A DNA stretch of 64,000 nucleotides from Paenarthrobacter histidinolovorans (GCF_014647595.1 NZ_BMPM01000005.1:1-64000), one strand, 5' to 3'; shown: positions 8,397 through 18,200, numbered from the stretch's first letter. The notes: generated by a model from the letters alone, not told the origin. Translations and numbers: made by a program.

Positions 8397-9029
8397 TTAC
8401 CTTCCGATGATGAGGCTCATGGCCTCGGCGCGGGTGGCCGGGTCATGGAGTTGACCGCGCACCGCGCTGGTGACGGTCTTCGCGCCGGGCTTGCGGATGC
8501 CACGCATGGACATACACATGTGTTCACATTCGACGACGACAATCGCCCCGCGCGGGTTGAGGTGCTTCACGAGTGCCTCCACGATCTGCGTGGTGAGGCG
8601 CTCCTGCACCTGGGGCCTGCGCGCATAGATATCCACCAGCCGCGCCAGCTTGCTCAGGCCCGTCACCTTGCCGTCATGTGACGGAATATAGCCGACGTGC
8701 GCCACTCCGTGGAACGGCACCAGGTGGTGTTCGCACGTTGAGTAGAAGGGAATGTCCTTAACCAGGACAAGCTCTTCATGGTCAAGGTCGAAAGTGGTGG
8801 ACAGGACATCAGCCGGATGCTGATGGAGGCCTGCAAACACCTCCGCATAGGCCTTGGCCACGCGCTTTGGCGTGTCCTGCAGGCCGCCACGGTCAGGGTC
8901 TTCACCAATCGCCAGCAGGATCTCACGGACCGCCGCTTCAATACGCGGACGGTCCACTTTGGAGTGTTCCTTGGAGCCCGGGGCGGAGCCGTGGGCGGCG
9001 GCGAGGTCGTCGTCGTCGAAATGAGTCAC
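8397..9029 (-). CDS. folE: GTP cyclohydrolase I
   Basis: Opens and rearranges GTP to dihydroneopterin triphosphate, the first step of folate synthesis. The 210-residue length is typical. The zinc ligands and active site are visible in [13 protein letters not shown] (near residue 92) and [13 protein letters not shown] (near residue 161). The N-terminal 25 residues are acidic and probably disordered. It lies ten bases after ftsH, so folate synthesis may share the ftsH transcript. Confidence 0.97.
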   Translation of the reverse strand: MTHFDDDDLAAAHGSAPGSKEHSKVDRPRIEAAVREILLAIGEDPDRGGLQDTPKRVAKAYAEVFAGLHQHPADVLSTTFDLDHEELVLVKDIPFYSTCEHHLVPFHGVAHVGYIPSHDGKVTGLSKLARLVDIYARRPQVQERLTTQIVEALVKHLNPRGAIVVVECEHMCMSMRGIRKPGAKTVTSAVRGQLHDPATRAEAMSLIIGR

Positions 9030-9039
9030 AGCAGAAAGC

Positions 9040-11109
9040 TTAGCCGTGATGCGGGTGGTCGTTGCCGCCGTCGGGCTGCGGGGCCTGGAAGGAATCCTGG
9101 CTGCTGACGCCCTGTGCGTGCGGAGCTACGGTGTCCAACGGTTCGTCCAGGCGAGCCTTCTTGGCCTCCTCCTGGGCTTCCCGCTCGGCCTTCTCGGCAC
9201 GGCTTTCCACCGGCGGAATGGACTGGACGGGCCGGGATTCCTTGGACAACCAGATCTCGCGGAAATCGCGCTTCCGGATGTCGTGGAAGATCTCGGCAAT
9301 CTCGGCCTGGTTAAGGGTTTCCCGCTCCAGGAGTTCCAGTGCCAGACGGTCCAGGACGTCCCGGTTCTCGGTGAGGATGGCGTAGGCCTCGTCGTGTGCC
9401 TGATCGATCAGGCGACGAACTTCCTCATCCACGACGTAGGCAATCTGGTCCGAGAAGTTGCGCTCCTGTGCGGCATCGCGGCCGAGGAACGGCTCGCCGC
9501 CGCCCTGTCCCAGCTTCACGGCACCAACGCGTTCGCTCATGCCGTACTGCGTCACCATCTTCCGGGCCGTGGACGTGGCCTTCTCGATGTCATTGGAGGC
9601 ACCGGTGGAGGGGTCGTGGAACACGATTTCCTCGGCGACGCGACCACCCATGGCGTAGGCCATCTGGTCCAGCAGTTCATTGCGCGTGACCGAGTACTTG
9701 TCGTCCTCGGGGATCACCATGGTGTAGCCGAGTGCACGGCCACGGGGAAGGATGGTGATCTTGGTGACCGGCGCGGAATTCCGCAGTGCTGCCGCCACCA
9801 GGGCGTGGCCGCCTTCGTGGTAGGCGGTGATCTTGCGCTCAAGTTCCTTCATGACGCGGCTGCGCTTCTGCGGGCCGGCCATGACGCGGTCGATTGCCTC
9901 GTCCAGGGCACGGTCGTCAATGAGGTTGGCATTTGAACGGGCAGTCAACAGTGCGGCCTCGTTCAAAACGTTGGCCAGGTCAGCACCTGTGTAACCGGGG
10001 GTCTTCTTGGCAACGGCCCTGAGGTCGATGCCGGGGGCCATGGGCTTGCCCTTGGCGTGGACGTTGAGGATCTGTTCGCGGCCGATCATGTCCGGGGCTT
10101 CCACGGTGATCTGCCGGTCAAAACGGCCCGGGCGCAGCAGCGCGGGGTCCAGGACGTCCGGACGGTTGGTCGCCGCGATGAGAATGACGTTGGTCTTGAC
10201 GTCGAAGCCATCCATCTCCACGAGGAGTTGGTTCAGGGTCTGCTCACGCTCGTCGTTTCCGCCGCCGATGCCGGCACCGCGGTGACGGCCGACGGCGTCG
10301 ATCTCGTCCACGAAGATGATGGCCGGGGAGCTGGCCTTGGCCTGCTCGAAGAGGTCGCGGACACGTGAAGCACCCACACCGACGAACATTTCAACGAAGT
10401 CCGAACCGGAGATGGAGAAGAACGGAACACCGGCTTCGCCGGCAACAGCACGGGCAAGCAGCGTCTTACCGGTACCTGGAGGGCCGTAGAGCAGCACACC
10501 CTTGGGGATCTTGGCACCAACCGCCTGGAACTTCGCAGGTTCCTGGAGGAATTCCTTGATTTCCTGGAGCTCTTCCACGGCCTCGTCAGCACCGGCAACG
10601 TCAGAGAACGTCACCTGGGGCATGTCCTTGTTGACCAGCTTGGCCTTGGACTTGCCGAACTGCATCACCTTGGAGCCGCCGCCCTGCATGCGGGACAGCA
10701 GGAACCAGAACAGCACACCGAGCAACAGCACCGGGATAAGGAGCGAGAACAGGCCGGAGAACCAGTTGTTCTCGACTGGCTGGTCCGTGAAGCCCTTGTC
10801 CGGGTTGGCGTTGGTGACAGCCTTCACGACGTCCGGACCACGGTCCGTGACGTAGAAGAACTGGACGTTCTTGCCCTTGTCCTGGCCATCCAGGTTCAGA
10901 TTGTCCTTGAGCACCAGGTCGACGCGGTTCTCGGCGTCGAAAATCTTGGCCTGCTCAACCTTGCCGCTTTGCGACAGGAGATCCAGGCCGTCCTTGGTGT
11001 CAATGCGTGTGGAACCGCCCGGAGCCAGTGTTGCGAATGCCACCAGGAGCAAGCCAACGACGACAACAATCCAGATGCCCGGGCCCTTGAAGAAACTCTT
11101 AGCTTTCAT
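9040..11109 (-). CDS. ftsH: ATP-dependent membrane zinc metalloprotease FtsH
   Basis: A membrane-bound AAA+ protease of 689 residues that degrades misfolded and regulatory proteins. Two membrane helices lie near residues 10-30 and 100-125. The AAA module has Walker A GPPGTGKT, Walker B IIFVDEID and the second region of homology [18 protein letters not shown]. The zinc site is HEGGH. The C-terminal tail is acidic/Pro-rich and ends in His residues (NDHPHHG). The ATG at 11109 is preferred over a TTG at 11157 because homologues begin MKxKxFFK. The strong AGGAGGG is 21 bases away, with a small hairpin between (separate entry). Confidence 0.97.
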   Translation of the reverse strand: MKAKSFFKGPGIWIVVVVGLLLVAFATLAPGGSTRIDTKDGLDLLSQSGKVEQAKIFDAENRVDLVLKDNLNLDGQDKGKNVQFFYVTDRGPDVVKAVTNANPDKGFTDQPVENNWFSGLFSLLIPVLLLGVLFWFLLSRMQGGGSKVMQFGKSKAKLVNKDMPQVTFSDVAGADEAVEELQEIKEFLQEPAKFQAVGAKIPKGVLLYGPPGTGKTLLARAVAGEAGVPFFSISGSDFVEMFVGVGASRVRDLFEQAKASSPAIIFVDEIDAVGRHRGAGIGGGNDEREQTLNQLLVEMDGFDVKTNVILIAATNRPDVLDPALLRPGRFDRQITVEAPDMIGREQILNVHAKGKPMAPGIDLRAVAKKTPGYTGADLANVLNEAALLTARSNANLIDDRALDEAIDRVMAGPQKRSRVMKELERKITAYHEGGHALVAAALRNSAPVTKITILPRGRALGYTMVIPEDDKYSVTRNELLDQMAYAMGGRVAEEIVFHDPSTGASNDIEKATSTARKMVTQYGMSERVGAVKLGQGGGEPFLGRDAAQERNFSDQIAYVVDEEVRRLIDQAHDEAYAILTENRDVLDRLALELLERETLNQAEIAEIFHDIRKRDFREIWLSKESRPVQSIPPVESRAEKAEREAQEEAKKARLDEPLDTVAPHAQGVSSQDSFQAPQPDGGNDHPHHG

Positions 11110-11137
11110 CTGATCGGGGTTTTGCCCCGTCCCTCCT
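11110..11137 (-). promoter_or_regulatory. ftsH ribosome binding site with hairpin in the spacer
   Basis: Reading toward the ATG, AGGAGGG (11137-11131) is followed by A, then CGGGG-CAAAA-CCCCG (a 5-base-pair GC stem with a 5-base loop, 11129-11115) and ATCAG. The linear spacing of 21 bases is too long for efficient initiation, but folding the hairpin would leave about six bases. The hairpin therefore could set ftsH translation. This is read from the sequence and not tested. Confidence 0.5.
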
Positions 11138-11330
11138 GGTAGTGCTGCAAGGCGCAACTTCTGCGCGCGAGTGGTGCTGCTTCGGTTTCAAGCTATACAC
11201 CGTTCCCAGTAATTCACGCACTGGAAAGTCCAAAAGTTCCCTCTGGGCGTACACAGGATACTCGCGGTGGGCTCGCGGGGACAGGGTTTTTGCTCTTGAC
11301 TGTCGGGGGCGGCTCATGTGCCTCGGTGTC

Positions 11331-11475
11331 CGGTGCACCCGTTCGCACCATCCGCAGCCGTCCCCGCCCCCGGCGCACCCGTTCGCACCATCCGCAGGCG
11401 TAACCACGGGTGCGCTCGGCGGAAACGGGTGCGGGCATGTCGAGGAACGGGTGCGCTCGGCGGAAACGGGTGCGG
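11331..11475. repeat. Composite direct/inverted repeat in the ftsH upstream region
   Basis: Two copies of a unit containing GCACCCGTTCGCACCATC (11335 and 11375, period 40; 30 bases with two mismatches) are followed by two exact 29-base copies of a unit with ACGGGTGCGCTCGG (11406-11434 and 11447-11475, period 41). The two unit types are partly reverse complements: GCGCACCCGTTC at 11373-11384 pairs exactly with 11445-11456. The element lies in the 520-base gene-free spacer between divergent ftsH and the AbiEi-like gene. The rest of that spacer holds no gene I can support. Confidence 0.75.
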
Positions 11476-11552
11476 TCCTGAGTGCAGGGTCGTCCCGGTA
11501 AGGACAGTCAGCAGGGCACCACCTTGATTTCTTCCGCGCCGTCTCGATGATG

Positions 11553-11584
11553 CTTCTCCACATAGCTCTGCTTTTCCACATAGC
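11553..11584 (+). repeat. Tandem direct repeat upstream of the AbiEi-like gene
   Basis: CTTCTCCACATAGC and CTTTTCCACATAGC occur 18 bases apart (11553-11566 and 11571-11584), differing at one base. They end about 50 bases before the gene start. Position and spacing fit an operator read on one face of the helix, possibly for autoregulation; this is inference. Confidence 0.5.
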
Positions 11585-11632
11585 AATGGCTGGCGCTTTC
11601 GACGTTGCACAAGAACGGGAAACGTGGAACCT

Positions 11633-12610
11633 ATGGCCAATCCAGAACTCATCCTTGCTTCAGATGTGACGCGTATTGGGCAGGACGCGCGCCACCTCGC
11701 GAAGCAGGTCAAGCGTGGCGGGCTTGTCCGGGTCCGACGAGGCGCATACGTTCGCTCTGCCTATTGGGCGGAATTGAACGAGCGCCAACGGCACGGTCTT
11801 CAGGCGGCTGCTCTGGTCAATGCGGCCAAGACACCGCCCCTCTTCAACGCGCAGACCGCCGCACTCCTTTGGGGGCTCGGCATAGTGGGCGTGCCGAAGC
11901 GCTTGTGCACTGTCACTGATGACCCAAGAGGCGGCAGGTCAAAGCACGGGATCCGCAGAAGCTTGGGGTCCCTTGATTCCGGGGTAGCCCGACTTGGTGC
12001 CTTCCCCGTCACAGACAAGGTCCGCACCACAATGGAACTGGCGGCCACCCTGAACTTTGCTGAAGCCCTGGCCGTTGTGGACTCCAGCCGACGCAACCAA
12101 AGGTGGGGCGACGCACTTGAAGCTGATAATTGGAACAAGCACAAGGCATGGGGTCCGCCGGCGAGAGTGGACGAACTGGCTGACGCCGCCTCCGCTCTCA
12201 CCAGCTTTTCACGGAAGCGACGAGCCGAATCGATTCTGGATCTGTCCTCAGACAAATCCGAATCAGTGGGGGAATCCATGAGCCGGGCACAAATGATCTT
12301 GCTCAACTTCCCCGTGCCCAGCCTTCAAGGCTCTTTTACGTTGGGAAACGGACGAACTGCCCGTACTGATTTTTGGTGGCCGGAACTCAATCTGGTTGGC
12401 GAATTCGATGGGCAAGGAAAATATCTGCGACACGGGTTGCGTGGAAACCAGACCATCCAGCAGGCGGTCATGGCGGAAAAGGCCCGTGAAAATGGCCTGC
12501 GGGCACTGGGCCTTACCGTTGTTCGATGGGATTGGTCCGACATGATGAACCCTCGCGTGTTCGCACGTATTTTGAACGACGGCGGTCTTCGCTCCCTGCG
12601 TGCGGCGTAA
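11633..12610 (+). CDS. AbiEi-like winged-helix protein with nuclease-like C-terminal domain
   Basis: A 325-residue protein. The N-terminal ~90 residues (DVTRIGQDARHLAKQVKRGG, then LVRVRRGAYVR) resemble the winged-helix region of AbiEi-type antitoxins. The C-terminal ~110 residues contain D(7)-E-x-D-G-x-x-K in RTDFWWPELNLVGEFDGQGK, then EKARENGLRALGLTVVRWDW, which looks like the DUF559/Vsr branch of PD-(D/E)xK nucleases. No AbiEii-type toxin is encoded next to it, so it is not a complete type IV toxin-antitoxin pair. GTG at 11624 is an alternative start. It lies in a break of otherwise conserved gene order. The function is unknown. Confidence 0.75.
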   Translation: MANPELILASDVTRIGQDARHLAKQVKRGGLVRVRRGAYVRSAYWAELNERQRHGLQAAALVNAAKTPPLFNAQTAALLWGLGIVGVPKRLCTVTDDPRGGRSKHGIRRSLGSLDSGVARLGAFPVTDKVRTTMELAATLNFAEALAVVDSSRRNQRWGDALEADNWNKHKAWGPPARVDELADAASALTSFSRKRRAESILDLSSDKSESVGESMSRAQMILLNFPVPSLQGSFTLGNGRTARTDFWWPELNLVGEFDGQGKYLRHGLRGNQTIQQAVMAEKARENGLRALGLTVVRWDWSDMMNPRVFARILNDGGLRSLRAA

Positions 12611-12624
12611 GGCACCCAGTTGGC

Positions 12625-13467
12625 TCAGGCCGCTACCGGAAGCACCAATAAGTAACCTGTCGGCAACCCGCTGCTCCAGCGCCGGGGCTCCCGGACCACG
12701 AACTGCGTCGCCAGCTGTTGCGGGCTGAGCAGGCTGTTGGGCTCGGGGGATGGTCCCCACTGACCGCTGCCGTACGGGTAGAGCGGATCCATGACGTGGA
12801 TCCCCGTCACTTTGAACTCCGGGAACAGCGCGGGATCCCCCATCGATTCGAACCCGCTCATGACCCACGCGTGGCGGCCGCTCCACATGACCAGGCCAAC
12901 GGGTCGTCCGGTAACTGCCATGGCACGCGCTGCCGTTTGCAGGGCGCCGTCATAATCTCCGACGCTCACCACTGTGTAGGGTCCCATTCCTGACTCGGTC
13001 AGAACCTGCGCCCAGCCGTAGGGGTTGGCACCGTTGAAAGAATCGGACGACCTGGCTCTGGCCATCTCCCACAGCTGACCCTGCTGGACAGAGTCAGTCC
13101 AGGAAGCCCCGCCCGTGTCATCGATGAGGTTGTGGGTCATCTGGACGCTCGCCGCAACGCACCAGTCAAAGGTGTACTGCGGTACGAAGTCACCCGCCTG
13201 GTAAAGGTTGAACGCGAACGGCTGCGGAATCGCAGGAGGTGGGGCCGGCGCCGCAGGCACGGCCGGAGCCGGAGGCACAGGCGCCGCAGTTGGCGAAGCC
13301 TTCGTCGACGGGGCCGTGGCAACGCTGCCTGCAGTTGGCAAGGCGGAGGAGGTCGCAGCTGGCTGGCCACCATCGGTTCCTGGGACGTCAACGGTGGGTG
13401 TGCAGGCTGTGAGGAGCGTTGCCATGACGGCAAGCCACGTCAGAAGACGGGCAGAAGCACCGGTCAT
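12625..13467 (-). CDS. Lipoprotein with C39-like cysteine peptidase domain
   Basis: A 280-residue secreted lipoprotein. Signal peptide and lipobox end at Cys22 (LLTAC). A Thr/Ser/Pro/Ala linker (23-80) leads to a C39-like papain fold with Cys103 (DWCVAAS), His199 (GRHAWVMSG) and a likely Asp227 (HVMDPLYP). It probably acts on the outer face of the membrane; whether it cuts peptides or only holds the fold is open. The start is at 13467, and a TAAACT box ends five bases before the ATG, so the transcript may be leaderless. It is convergent with the AbiEi-like gene, 14 bases apart, in the same break of conserved order. Confidence 0.8.
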   Translation of the reverse strand: MTGASARLLTWLAVMATLLTACTPTVDVPGTDGGQPAATSSALPTAGSVATAPSTKASPTAAPVPPAPAVPAAPAPPPAIPQPFAFNLYQAGDFVPQYTFDWCVAASVQMTHNLIDDTGGASWTDSVQQGQLWEMARARSSDSFNGANPYGWAQVLTESGMGPYTVVSVGDYDGALQTAARAMAVTGRPVGLVMWSGRHAWVMSGFESMGDPALFPEFKVTGIHVMDPLYPYGSGQWGPSPEPNSLLSPQQLATQFVVREPRRWSSGLPTGYLLVLPVAA

Positions 13468-13598
13468 GGTTTAGTTTAGCCCCGGCCACGGGGGCGCCGG
13501 CAGGCTTAAGCAGCATCGCCGCACCACTTCCCGCCATCTGCACCGGGTGTTACAGGTGCGGAGGGAGAAAAGGGGCGCGGCGAAGCGAAAGCGGGTGG

Positions 13599-14150
13599 TT
13601 ACTCGTAAACGTGCGGGGCCAGGGTTCCCACGAAGTCGAGGTTGCGGTACTTCTCGGCGTAGTCCAGGCCGTAACCGACAACGAACTCGTTGGGAATGTC
13701 GTAACCGACGTACTTCACATCGATTTCCACCTTGGCGGCGGTCGGCTTGCGGAAAGCGGTGCAGATTTCGACGCTGGCGGTACCGCGGGATTCAAGGTTG
13801 GACTTCAGCCAGGAAAGAGTGAGGCCGGAATCGATGATGTCCTCGACGATGAGCACGTCTTTGCCCATGAGGTCGGTGTCGAGGTCCTTGAGGATCCGCA
13901 CGACACCGGAAGACTGGGTGCCCGAGCCATAGGACGAGACAGCCATCCAGTCCATGCTGACGTGGCTGTGCAGTGCACGGGCAAGGTCAGCCATGACCAT
14001 GACGGCACCCTTGAGGACACCGACAATGAGGATGTCGCGGCCTTCGTAGTCCTTGTCGATCTGCGCCGCGAGTTCCGCGATACGCGTTTGGATCTGCTCT
14101 TTGGTGTAAAGAACGTGCTTGAGATCTGCCTGGACGTCGTTTGAATCCAC
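13599..14150 (-). CDS. hpt: Hypoxanthine phosphoribosyltransferase
   Basis: Salvages hypoxanthine (and usually guanine) with PRPP to IMP/GMP. It has 183 residues. The PRPP-binding loop [14 protein letters not shown] (near residue 103) and the early [17 protein letters not shown] segment are diagnostic, and the base-specificity region [19 protein letters not shown] is near the end. The GTG at 14150 was chosen because AGGAG lies six bases upstream; the TTG immediately before it would be too close. It follows tilS by about 30 bases, the usual tilS-hpt-ftsH order, although ftsH is here separated by an insertion. Confidence 0.96.
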   Translation of the reverse strand: MDSNDVQADLKHVLYTKEQIQTRIAELAAQIDKDYEGRDILIVGVLKGAVMVMADLARALHSHVSMDWMAVSSYGSGTQSSGVVRILKDLDTDLMGKDVLIVEDIIDSGLTLSWLKSNLESRGTASVEICTAFRKPTAAKVEIDVKYVGYDIPNEFVVGYGLDYAEKYRNLDFVGTLAPHVYE

Positions 14151-14181
14151 CAATGGCTCCTGTTTTGATGCTCGGGTGCGG

Positions 14182-15363
14182 CTACTGCTGGGACGGTTTC
14201 TGATGCCGGAATACTAGCTTCCCACAGCGCGCGGCTTCGCGGGGACCGGCGTTGGCCGAATCACCGGTCGCATCCGCCGCCGGAGCACCTGTGGAAACGG
14301 TCCTTTCCTGCGCCAGATCACTGAGGGAAAGACGTGAAACGCTGACGTGGCCGGGAAGCTGCACGGGCCCGGCGGACCCTTGCCTGCGCAGCAGCGCTTC
14401 CGCCGCTTGGAGCCGCCCGTACCCGGGTTGTTGACCCCCGACGTCGGCTGCAGCCTTGGCGATGACCCGGAACCTTAGCGCCGGGGGAAGTCCGCGGACA
14501 GCGTCCTCCGGCAACCAGACGCCGCCCTCCTCCCGCTGGACGAGTGAGAGATAGGTCTCGTTCGCCAAATCCTCGAGGAAATCCGCATCCTGCTGAAGGA
14601 TGGCCGCAGTCCGGGCCAGGGATTCAGCCACCCCGGGCCCGAGCTTTTCCTCCAGAACCGGCATGACCTCCACGCGCGTCCTGGACCGGGCATAGGCGGG
14701 ATCGGCGTTGCTCGGATCGTGCCAGGGGTCCAGTTCCTCGACGTCGCAGATCTCCTCTGTTTCCTGGCGGCGCAGACCGAGGAACGGGCGGAGAAGCCGG
14801 CCCCGGGCAGGGCGCATGCCCGCCAAGGAGCGCGTCCCGGAACCCCGGGCCAGGCCCAGGAGCACCTGTTCGGCCTGGTCGTCCAGAGTATGGCCGAGCA
14901 GGATCGCATCACATCCAAGATCATCGGCAGCGGACTCAAGGGCCGCATGGCGGGCGTCCCGGGCTGCGGCCTCGGGCCCATACCCGGTAGCCGCGACGTC
15001 CACTGTCCGCACTTCCACAGGAGAAAGCCCCAGCTCACGCAACACCGATGCCGCCCTGGCAGCTACTTGCGCTGAACCGTCCTGCAGCTGGTGATCAACC
15101 ACGACGCCGGCAACGGACACCCGATGTCCGTCCACGTGGCCGCGTCGTCCGAAATAGGCTGCGATGGCTGCGAGCGCCAGTGAATCCGGGCCTCCGCTAC
15201 AGGCCACGAGCACCCGCGATGGGTAGCCGGCGGCGGCGAGGGCGTTCTGCAACTGTTTCCGTGCCTTGCCGACGACGGGCGCCAACCGGCCCGGGCGGCG
15301 TCGGCCTTTGCCGGCTGGACCAACGCTTCCTGCACCAACACCGGAACCGGCCGGAAGGCTCAA
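14182..15363 (-). CDS. tilS: tRNA(Ile)-lysidine synthetase
   Basis: Uses ATP and lysine to convert C34 of the CAU-anticodon tRNA-Ile into lysidine, so the tRNA reads AUA. The PP-loop SGGPDS is in [15 protein letters not shown] (about residue 45 in this model), followed by [20 protein letters not shown] and [15 protein letters not shown]. The C-terminal domain is shorter and less conserved, as in other actinobacteria. The start is uncertain: TTG at 15363 overlaps the upstream stop as TTGA with GGATGG just before, and a GTG at 15384 is possible. About 393 residues. Confidence 0.93.
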   Translation of the reverse strand: MSLPAGSGVGAGSVGPAGKGRRRPGRLAPVVGKARKQLQNALAAAGYPSRVLVACSGGPDSLALAAIAAYFGRRGHVDGHRVSVAGVVVDHQLQDGSAQVAARAASVLRELGLSPVEVRTVDVAATGYGPEAAARDARHAALESAADDLGCDAILLGHTLDDQAEQVLLGLARGSGTRSLAGMRPARGRLLRPFLGLRRQETEEICDVEELDPWHDPSNADPAYARSRTRVEVMPVLEEKLGPGVAESLARTAAILQQDADFLEDLANETYLSLVQREEGGVWLPEDAVRGLPPALRFRVIAKAAADVGGQQPGYGRLQAAEALLRRQGSAGPVQLPGHVSVSRLSLSDLAQERTVSTGAPAADATGDSANAGPREAARCGKLVFRHQKPSQQ

Positions 15364-16490
15364 AGGCCCATCCGCTCGAGCCACAGCCGTGAGTTGTGGA
15401 TTTCTTCCTCGGTGGGCAAGTGCTCGGCGGATTCCCAGACCCTGTTGAAACCGTCCATACCGGCCACGGCAACAACTTCGCGGACGAACTTTGCGCCGTC
15501 GGTGTATTGGCGCATCTTGGCATCCAGGCCCAGGAGGTTGCGGATGAACTTCTCCACTACGCCCCGGTCCTTGCCGCGGTCGTTGAATCGCTGGCGGATG
15601 GTCTTCACGGAGGGGACGATGCTGGAATCCACGGCATCCATCACCACGTTGGCGTGGCCTTCGAGGAGGCTCATCACAGCGGTGATGTGGGAGAGGGATG
15701 CTTTTTCTTCGGGGTTCTGCAGGAGGTCCAGAATGGCGCCACGGCCCGGGGTCTTTTCCGTGGGGGTGCGGTCGCGCAGGGACTTGGCCACAGCACCGGC
15801 CCGTTCCACCAGGGAGTCCATGTTGCCCAGGAGGTTGCCGCTGAGTTTCTCGATTTCGTCGAGCATGTGGTGTCTGAGCCAGGGTGCAGCCGCGAACTGG
15901 ACGCGGTGTGTTTGCTCGTGGAGGCACACCCAGAGGCGGAAGTCGTCCGGGTGGACATTGAGTTCGCGTTCCACGGAGATGATGTTGGGCGCTACGAGGA
16001 GGAGCCGGCCGCCCGGGGGCACAGTGGAATCGGGTGCCAGGGCCGCGAAAGGATCATACTGGCCAAGGACTTTACTGGAGAGGAAGGCCAGTACGGCGCC
16101 GAGCTGGGTTCCGGTGATGGCCCCGCTGGCGGCAGCTGCGGCCGGGGTCATGGCAACGCCGCTGCGGCTTTCCAGCATTTTCTGCAACGCGGGCTGGAGC
16201 ATCACTGAGAAGCTCTGGGTATTGGCCTTGGACCACGAGGCACGGTCCACCACCAGGACATGGGAGTCGCGCAGGTCCCGCGCGGCGTCCAGGCCGGTGA
16301 TGTCGTGCACGTGGGGAACGGAGATATCCGCGTTGAAGCGCAGGTTCTCTACCGCCTTGCCGATTTCCCCGGCGCTGAGCTCAGGGCCGGGAGGGGCAAG
16401 CCGGGCAGCCGTAGCGGCGGCCAGGTCCCAATTGATCAGGGACTGGGCCCCTGCTGACGATTCGCGGGCAGATGACACCATACGGTCCAT
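15360..16490 (-). CDS. Zincin-like metalloprotease family protein (DUF2342)
   Basis: A 376-residue actinobacterial protein with the zinc-protease motif HEQTH in CLHEQTHRVQF (about residues 191-195 from the ATG at 16490), then HHMLDEIEKLSG. The family was first noted in genomes that make coenzyme F420, but its substrate is not established. The ATG at 16490 lacks a clear Shine-Dalgarno site; GTG at 16493 is equally possible. The stop overlaps the proposed tilS start. It sits between dacB and tilS, its usual place. Confidence 0.85.
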   Translation of the reverse strand: MDRMVSSARESSAGAQSLINWDLAAATAARLAPPGPELSAGEIGKAVENLRFNADISVPHVHDITGLDAARDLRDSHVLVVDRASWSKANTQSFSVMLQPALQKMLESRSGVAMTPAAAAASGAITGTQLGAVLAFLSSKVLGQYDPFAALAPDSTVPPGGRLLLVAPNIISVERELNVHPDDFRLWVCLHEQTHRVQFAAAPWLRHHMLDEIEKLSGNLLGNMDSLVERAGAVAKSLRDRTPTEKTPGRGAILDLLQNPEEKASLSHITAVMSLLEGHANVVMDAVDSSIVPSVKTIRQRFNDRGKDRGVVEKFIRNLLGLDAKMRQYTDGAKFVREVVAVAGMDGFNRVWESAEHLPTEEEIHNSRLWLERMGL

Positions 16491-16542
16491 CACACCACAC
16501 GTGGCTGACAGTGGACCCTTAAGTTCGCTCGACGCGGAGCAT

Positions 16543-17991
16543 TCAGCCCCGGCACCCGCACGACGCCAGCACGGATGCGGAACGGTCCATGGCAACTTTG
16601 TTGCCGGCCGCCCCCGGGTCCAGTCCGTTGCCGATGAAGGAGAACACCAGGAGCCGCCCATCCGCGTCCACTACGTAACCGCTCAGGGCGATGACGGTGT
16701 TGAGGGTTCCAGTCTTGGCGCGGACCAGTCCCGCTCCCCCGGCGGTACTGGCGTCGCCGTACCTGTCGTTCAGCGTGCCGGTAAGGCCCGCCACCGGGAA
16801 ACCCTCCAGGGCTGAGCGAAGCGCAGGATCCGTACCACTGGTGATGGCCCGGACGACCTCGGCGAACTGCCGGGCACTGACCTGGTTCTCCAGGGCCAGT
16901 CCCGAAACGTCGGCCAGAAGCATCGTGTCCGTGGTGATCCCCAACTCCCCCAGCCTTTGCCGCACGGCTGCAGTGGCGGCGTCGTACGTGGTTTCCTTGC
17001 CGCTGGCGGAGGCGGTCATCCGCCCGAGGGCCTCGGCCAGGAAGTTATCGGAGGTCTCCAGCATCAGGTCCACTTGCTCGCTGACGGTGGCGGATTCAGC
17101 GGCGGCGAGGACTTTGATGGGGAGTCCTTTGGCGCGTTCGACGCCGGGACTCACCGCGACCCCGGCCGCCGCCAACTGCGCGGCGAAAGCCTGGGCGGTG
17201 GTCATGGCCGAGTCCTGGGGCCTGGGACCCGTTTCAACGCCGGGTGAATAGCGTCCGGAGTTCAGCGCGAGGGAATACAAGGGGGCCGTTTCGCCGGCTG
17301 CCACGTCGTCGAGGCTCCAGGCCGGGTTCAGGGCAGGTCCGCTGTAGAAGGAATCGTCCACCTGCACGGTGACGGGACCCTGCACGCCCGATGCTGCCAG
17401 CGCTGCCGCAGTGTCCGAAGCCAGGGAGGCCAGGCCCGCATGACCAAGAACGGCGGAGGGGTCGGACGCGGAGTCACCAAGCAGCACGTCCCCGCCGCCG
17501 GTCAGGACCACTGTGGAGGGATTGTCGGATCCGAGCACCTTGGTGGTGAACCGTGTTTCGGGGCCGAGTGCCTTCAGGGCTGCCACGGCGGTCAACAATT
17601 TCATGTTGGACGCCGGGATCCTGTTGGCGTTGGCGTCGCGGTCGAACAGGACCTGCCCGGTGAGGGCGTCCATGACCACGCCACTGATATTGCCCGCGCC
17701 ATCCGGCTTGAGTGTCCCGTCCAGGAGCTTCGCAACCTCTGCCGGCACAGGCACCGGGGCTTTGGTGTCCAGGGGAAGCAGTGCGCTGGAACCGGAAAGT
17801 TGCGTGGGTTGCTGCTGCCAGGCGGGGATCGACGGTGCAGGCCGGGGCGCACTGAACAGGCCGGGAACCATCCCGGACACCACGACGGCGCCGACACACA
17901 GCAGGACCACTGCCAACAGCACCGGCCACATCAAGCGGCCCCACGCCGTGGGCACCCTCTTCCGGGCACCCCCGTTTTTAACGCCCATCAT
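16543..17991 (-). CDS. dacB: D-alanyl-D-alanine carboxypeptidase/endopeptidase (PBP4, S13 family)
   Basis: Trims or cuts peptidoglycan stem peptides outside the membrane. The 482-residue protein has an uncleaved or cleaved signal anchor near residues 20-45. The three penicillin-binding motifs are present: SxxK (S128-N-M-K131 in IPASNMKLLTA), SxN (SDN in LETSDNFLAEAL) and KTG (VRAKTGTLN). Tandem ATG codons start the gene, and no strong ribosome site is seen. It heads the dacB-zincin-tilS-hpt run and is divergent from ppa. Confidence 0.95.
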   Translation of the reverse strand: MMGVKNGGARKRVPTAWGRLMWPVLLAVVLLCVGAVVVSGMVPGLFSAPRPAPSIPAWQQQPTQLSGSSALLPLDTKAPVPVPAEVAKLLDGTLKPDGAGNISGVVMDALTGQVLFDRDANANRIPASNMKLLTAVAALKALGPETRFTTKVLGSDNPSTVVLTGGGDVLLGDSASDPSAVLGHAGLASLASDTAAALAASGVQGPVTVQVDDSFYSGPALNPAWSLDDVAAGETAPLYSLALNSGRYSPGVETGPRPQDSAMTTAQAFAAQLAAAGVAVSPGVERAKGLPIKVLAAAESATVSEQVDLMLETSDNFLAEALGRMTASASGKETTYDAATAAVRQRLGELGITTDTMLLADVSGLALENQVSARQFAEVVRAITSGTDPALRSALEGFPVAGLTGTLNDRYGDASTAGGAGLVRAKTGTLNTVIALSGYVVDADGRLLVFSFIGNGLDPGAAGNKVAMDRSASVLASCGCRG

Positions 17992-18033
17992 GGAAGTTGC
18001 TTGGTCCTGTCAGTCCTGAAATGTCCCCGCCGG

Positions 18034-18062
18034 TTCAAGAAACCCGGGTCTCTCGCTATATC
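18034..18062 (+). promoter_or_regulatory. Candidate promoter of ppa
   Basis: TTCAAG and TATATC are spaced by 17 bases in the 209-base gap between divergent dacB and ppa. This would give a leader of about 130 bases. The -35 match is weak, so the call is tentative. Confidence 0.3.
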
Positions 18063-18200
18063 CTCAATAGTAGTCGGCGGCACCGGCTGTACTTTTGCCT
18101 GCCGCCAGCCCCGGGCTAAGCAGCCTGCCTGAGGCACCGTCACCCGTGGCGGCCGCTTCGGCGGAGCAACGCCCCACCCACACCCGTCAAGGAGCATTCC

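Noticed and set aside
11633..12610. Complete type IV toxin-antitoxin (AbiE) system
   Set aside because: No AbiEii-type nucleotidyltransferase gene lies on either side.
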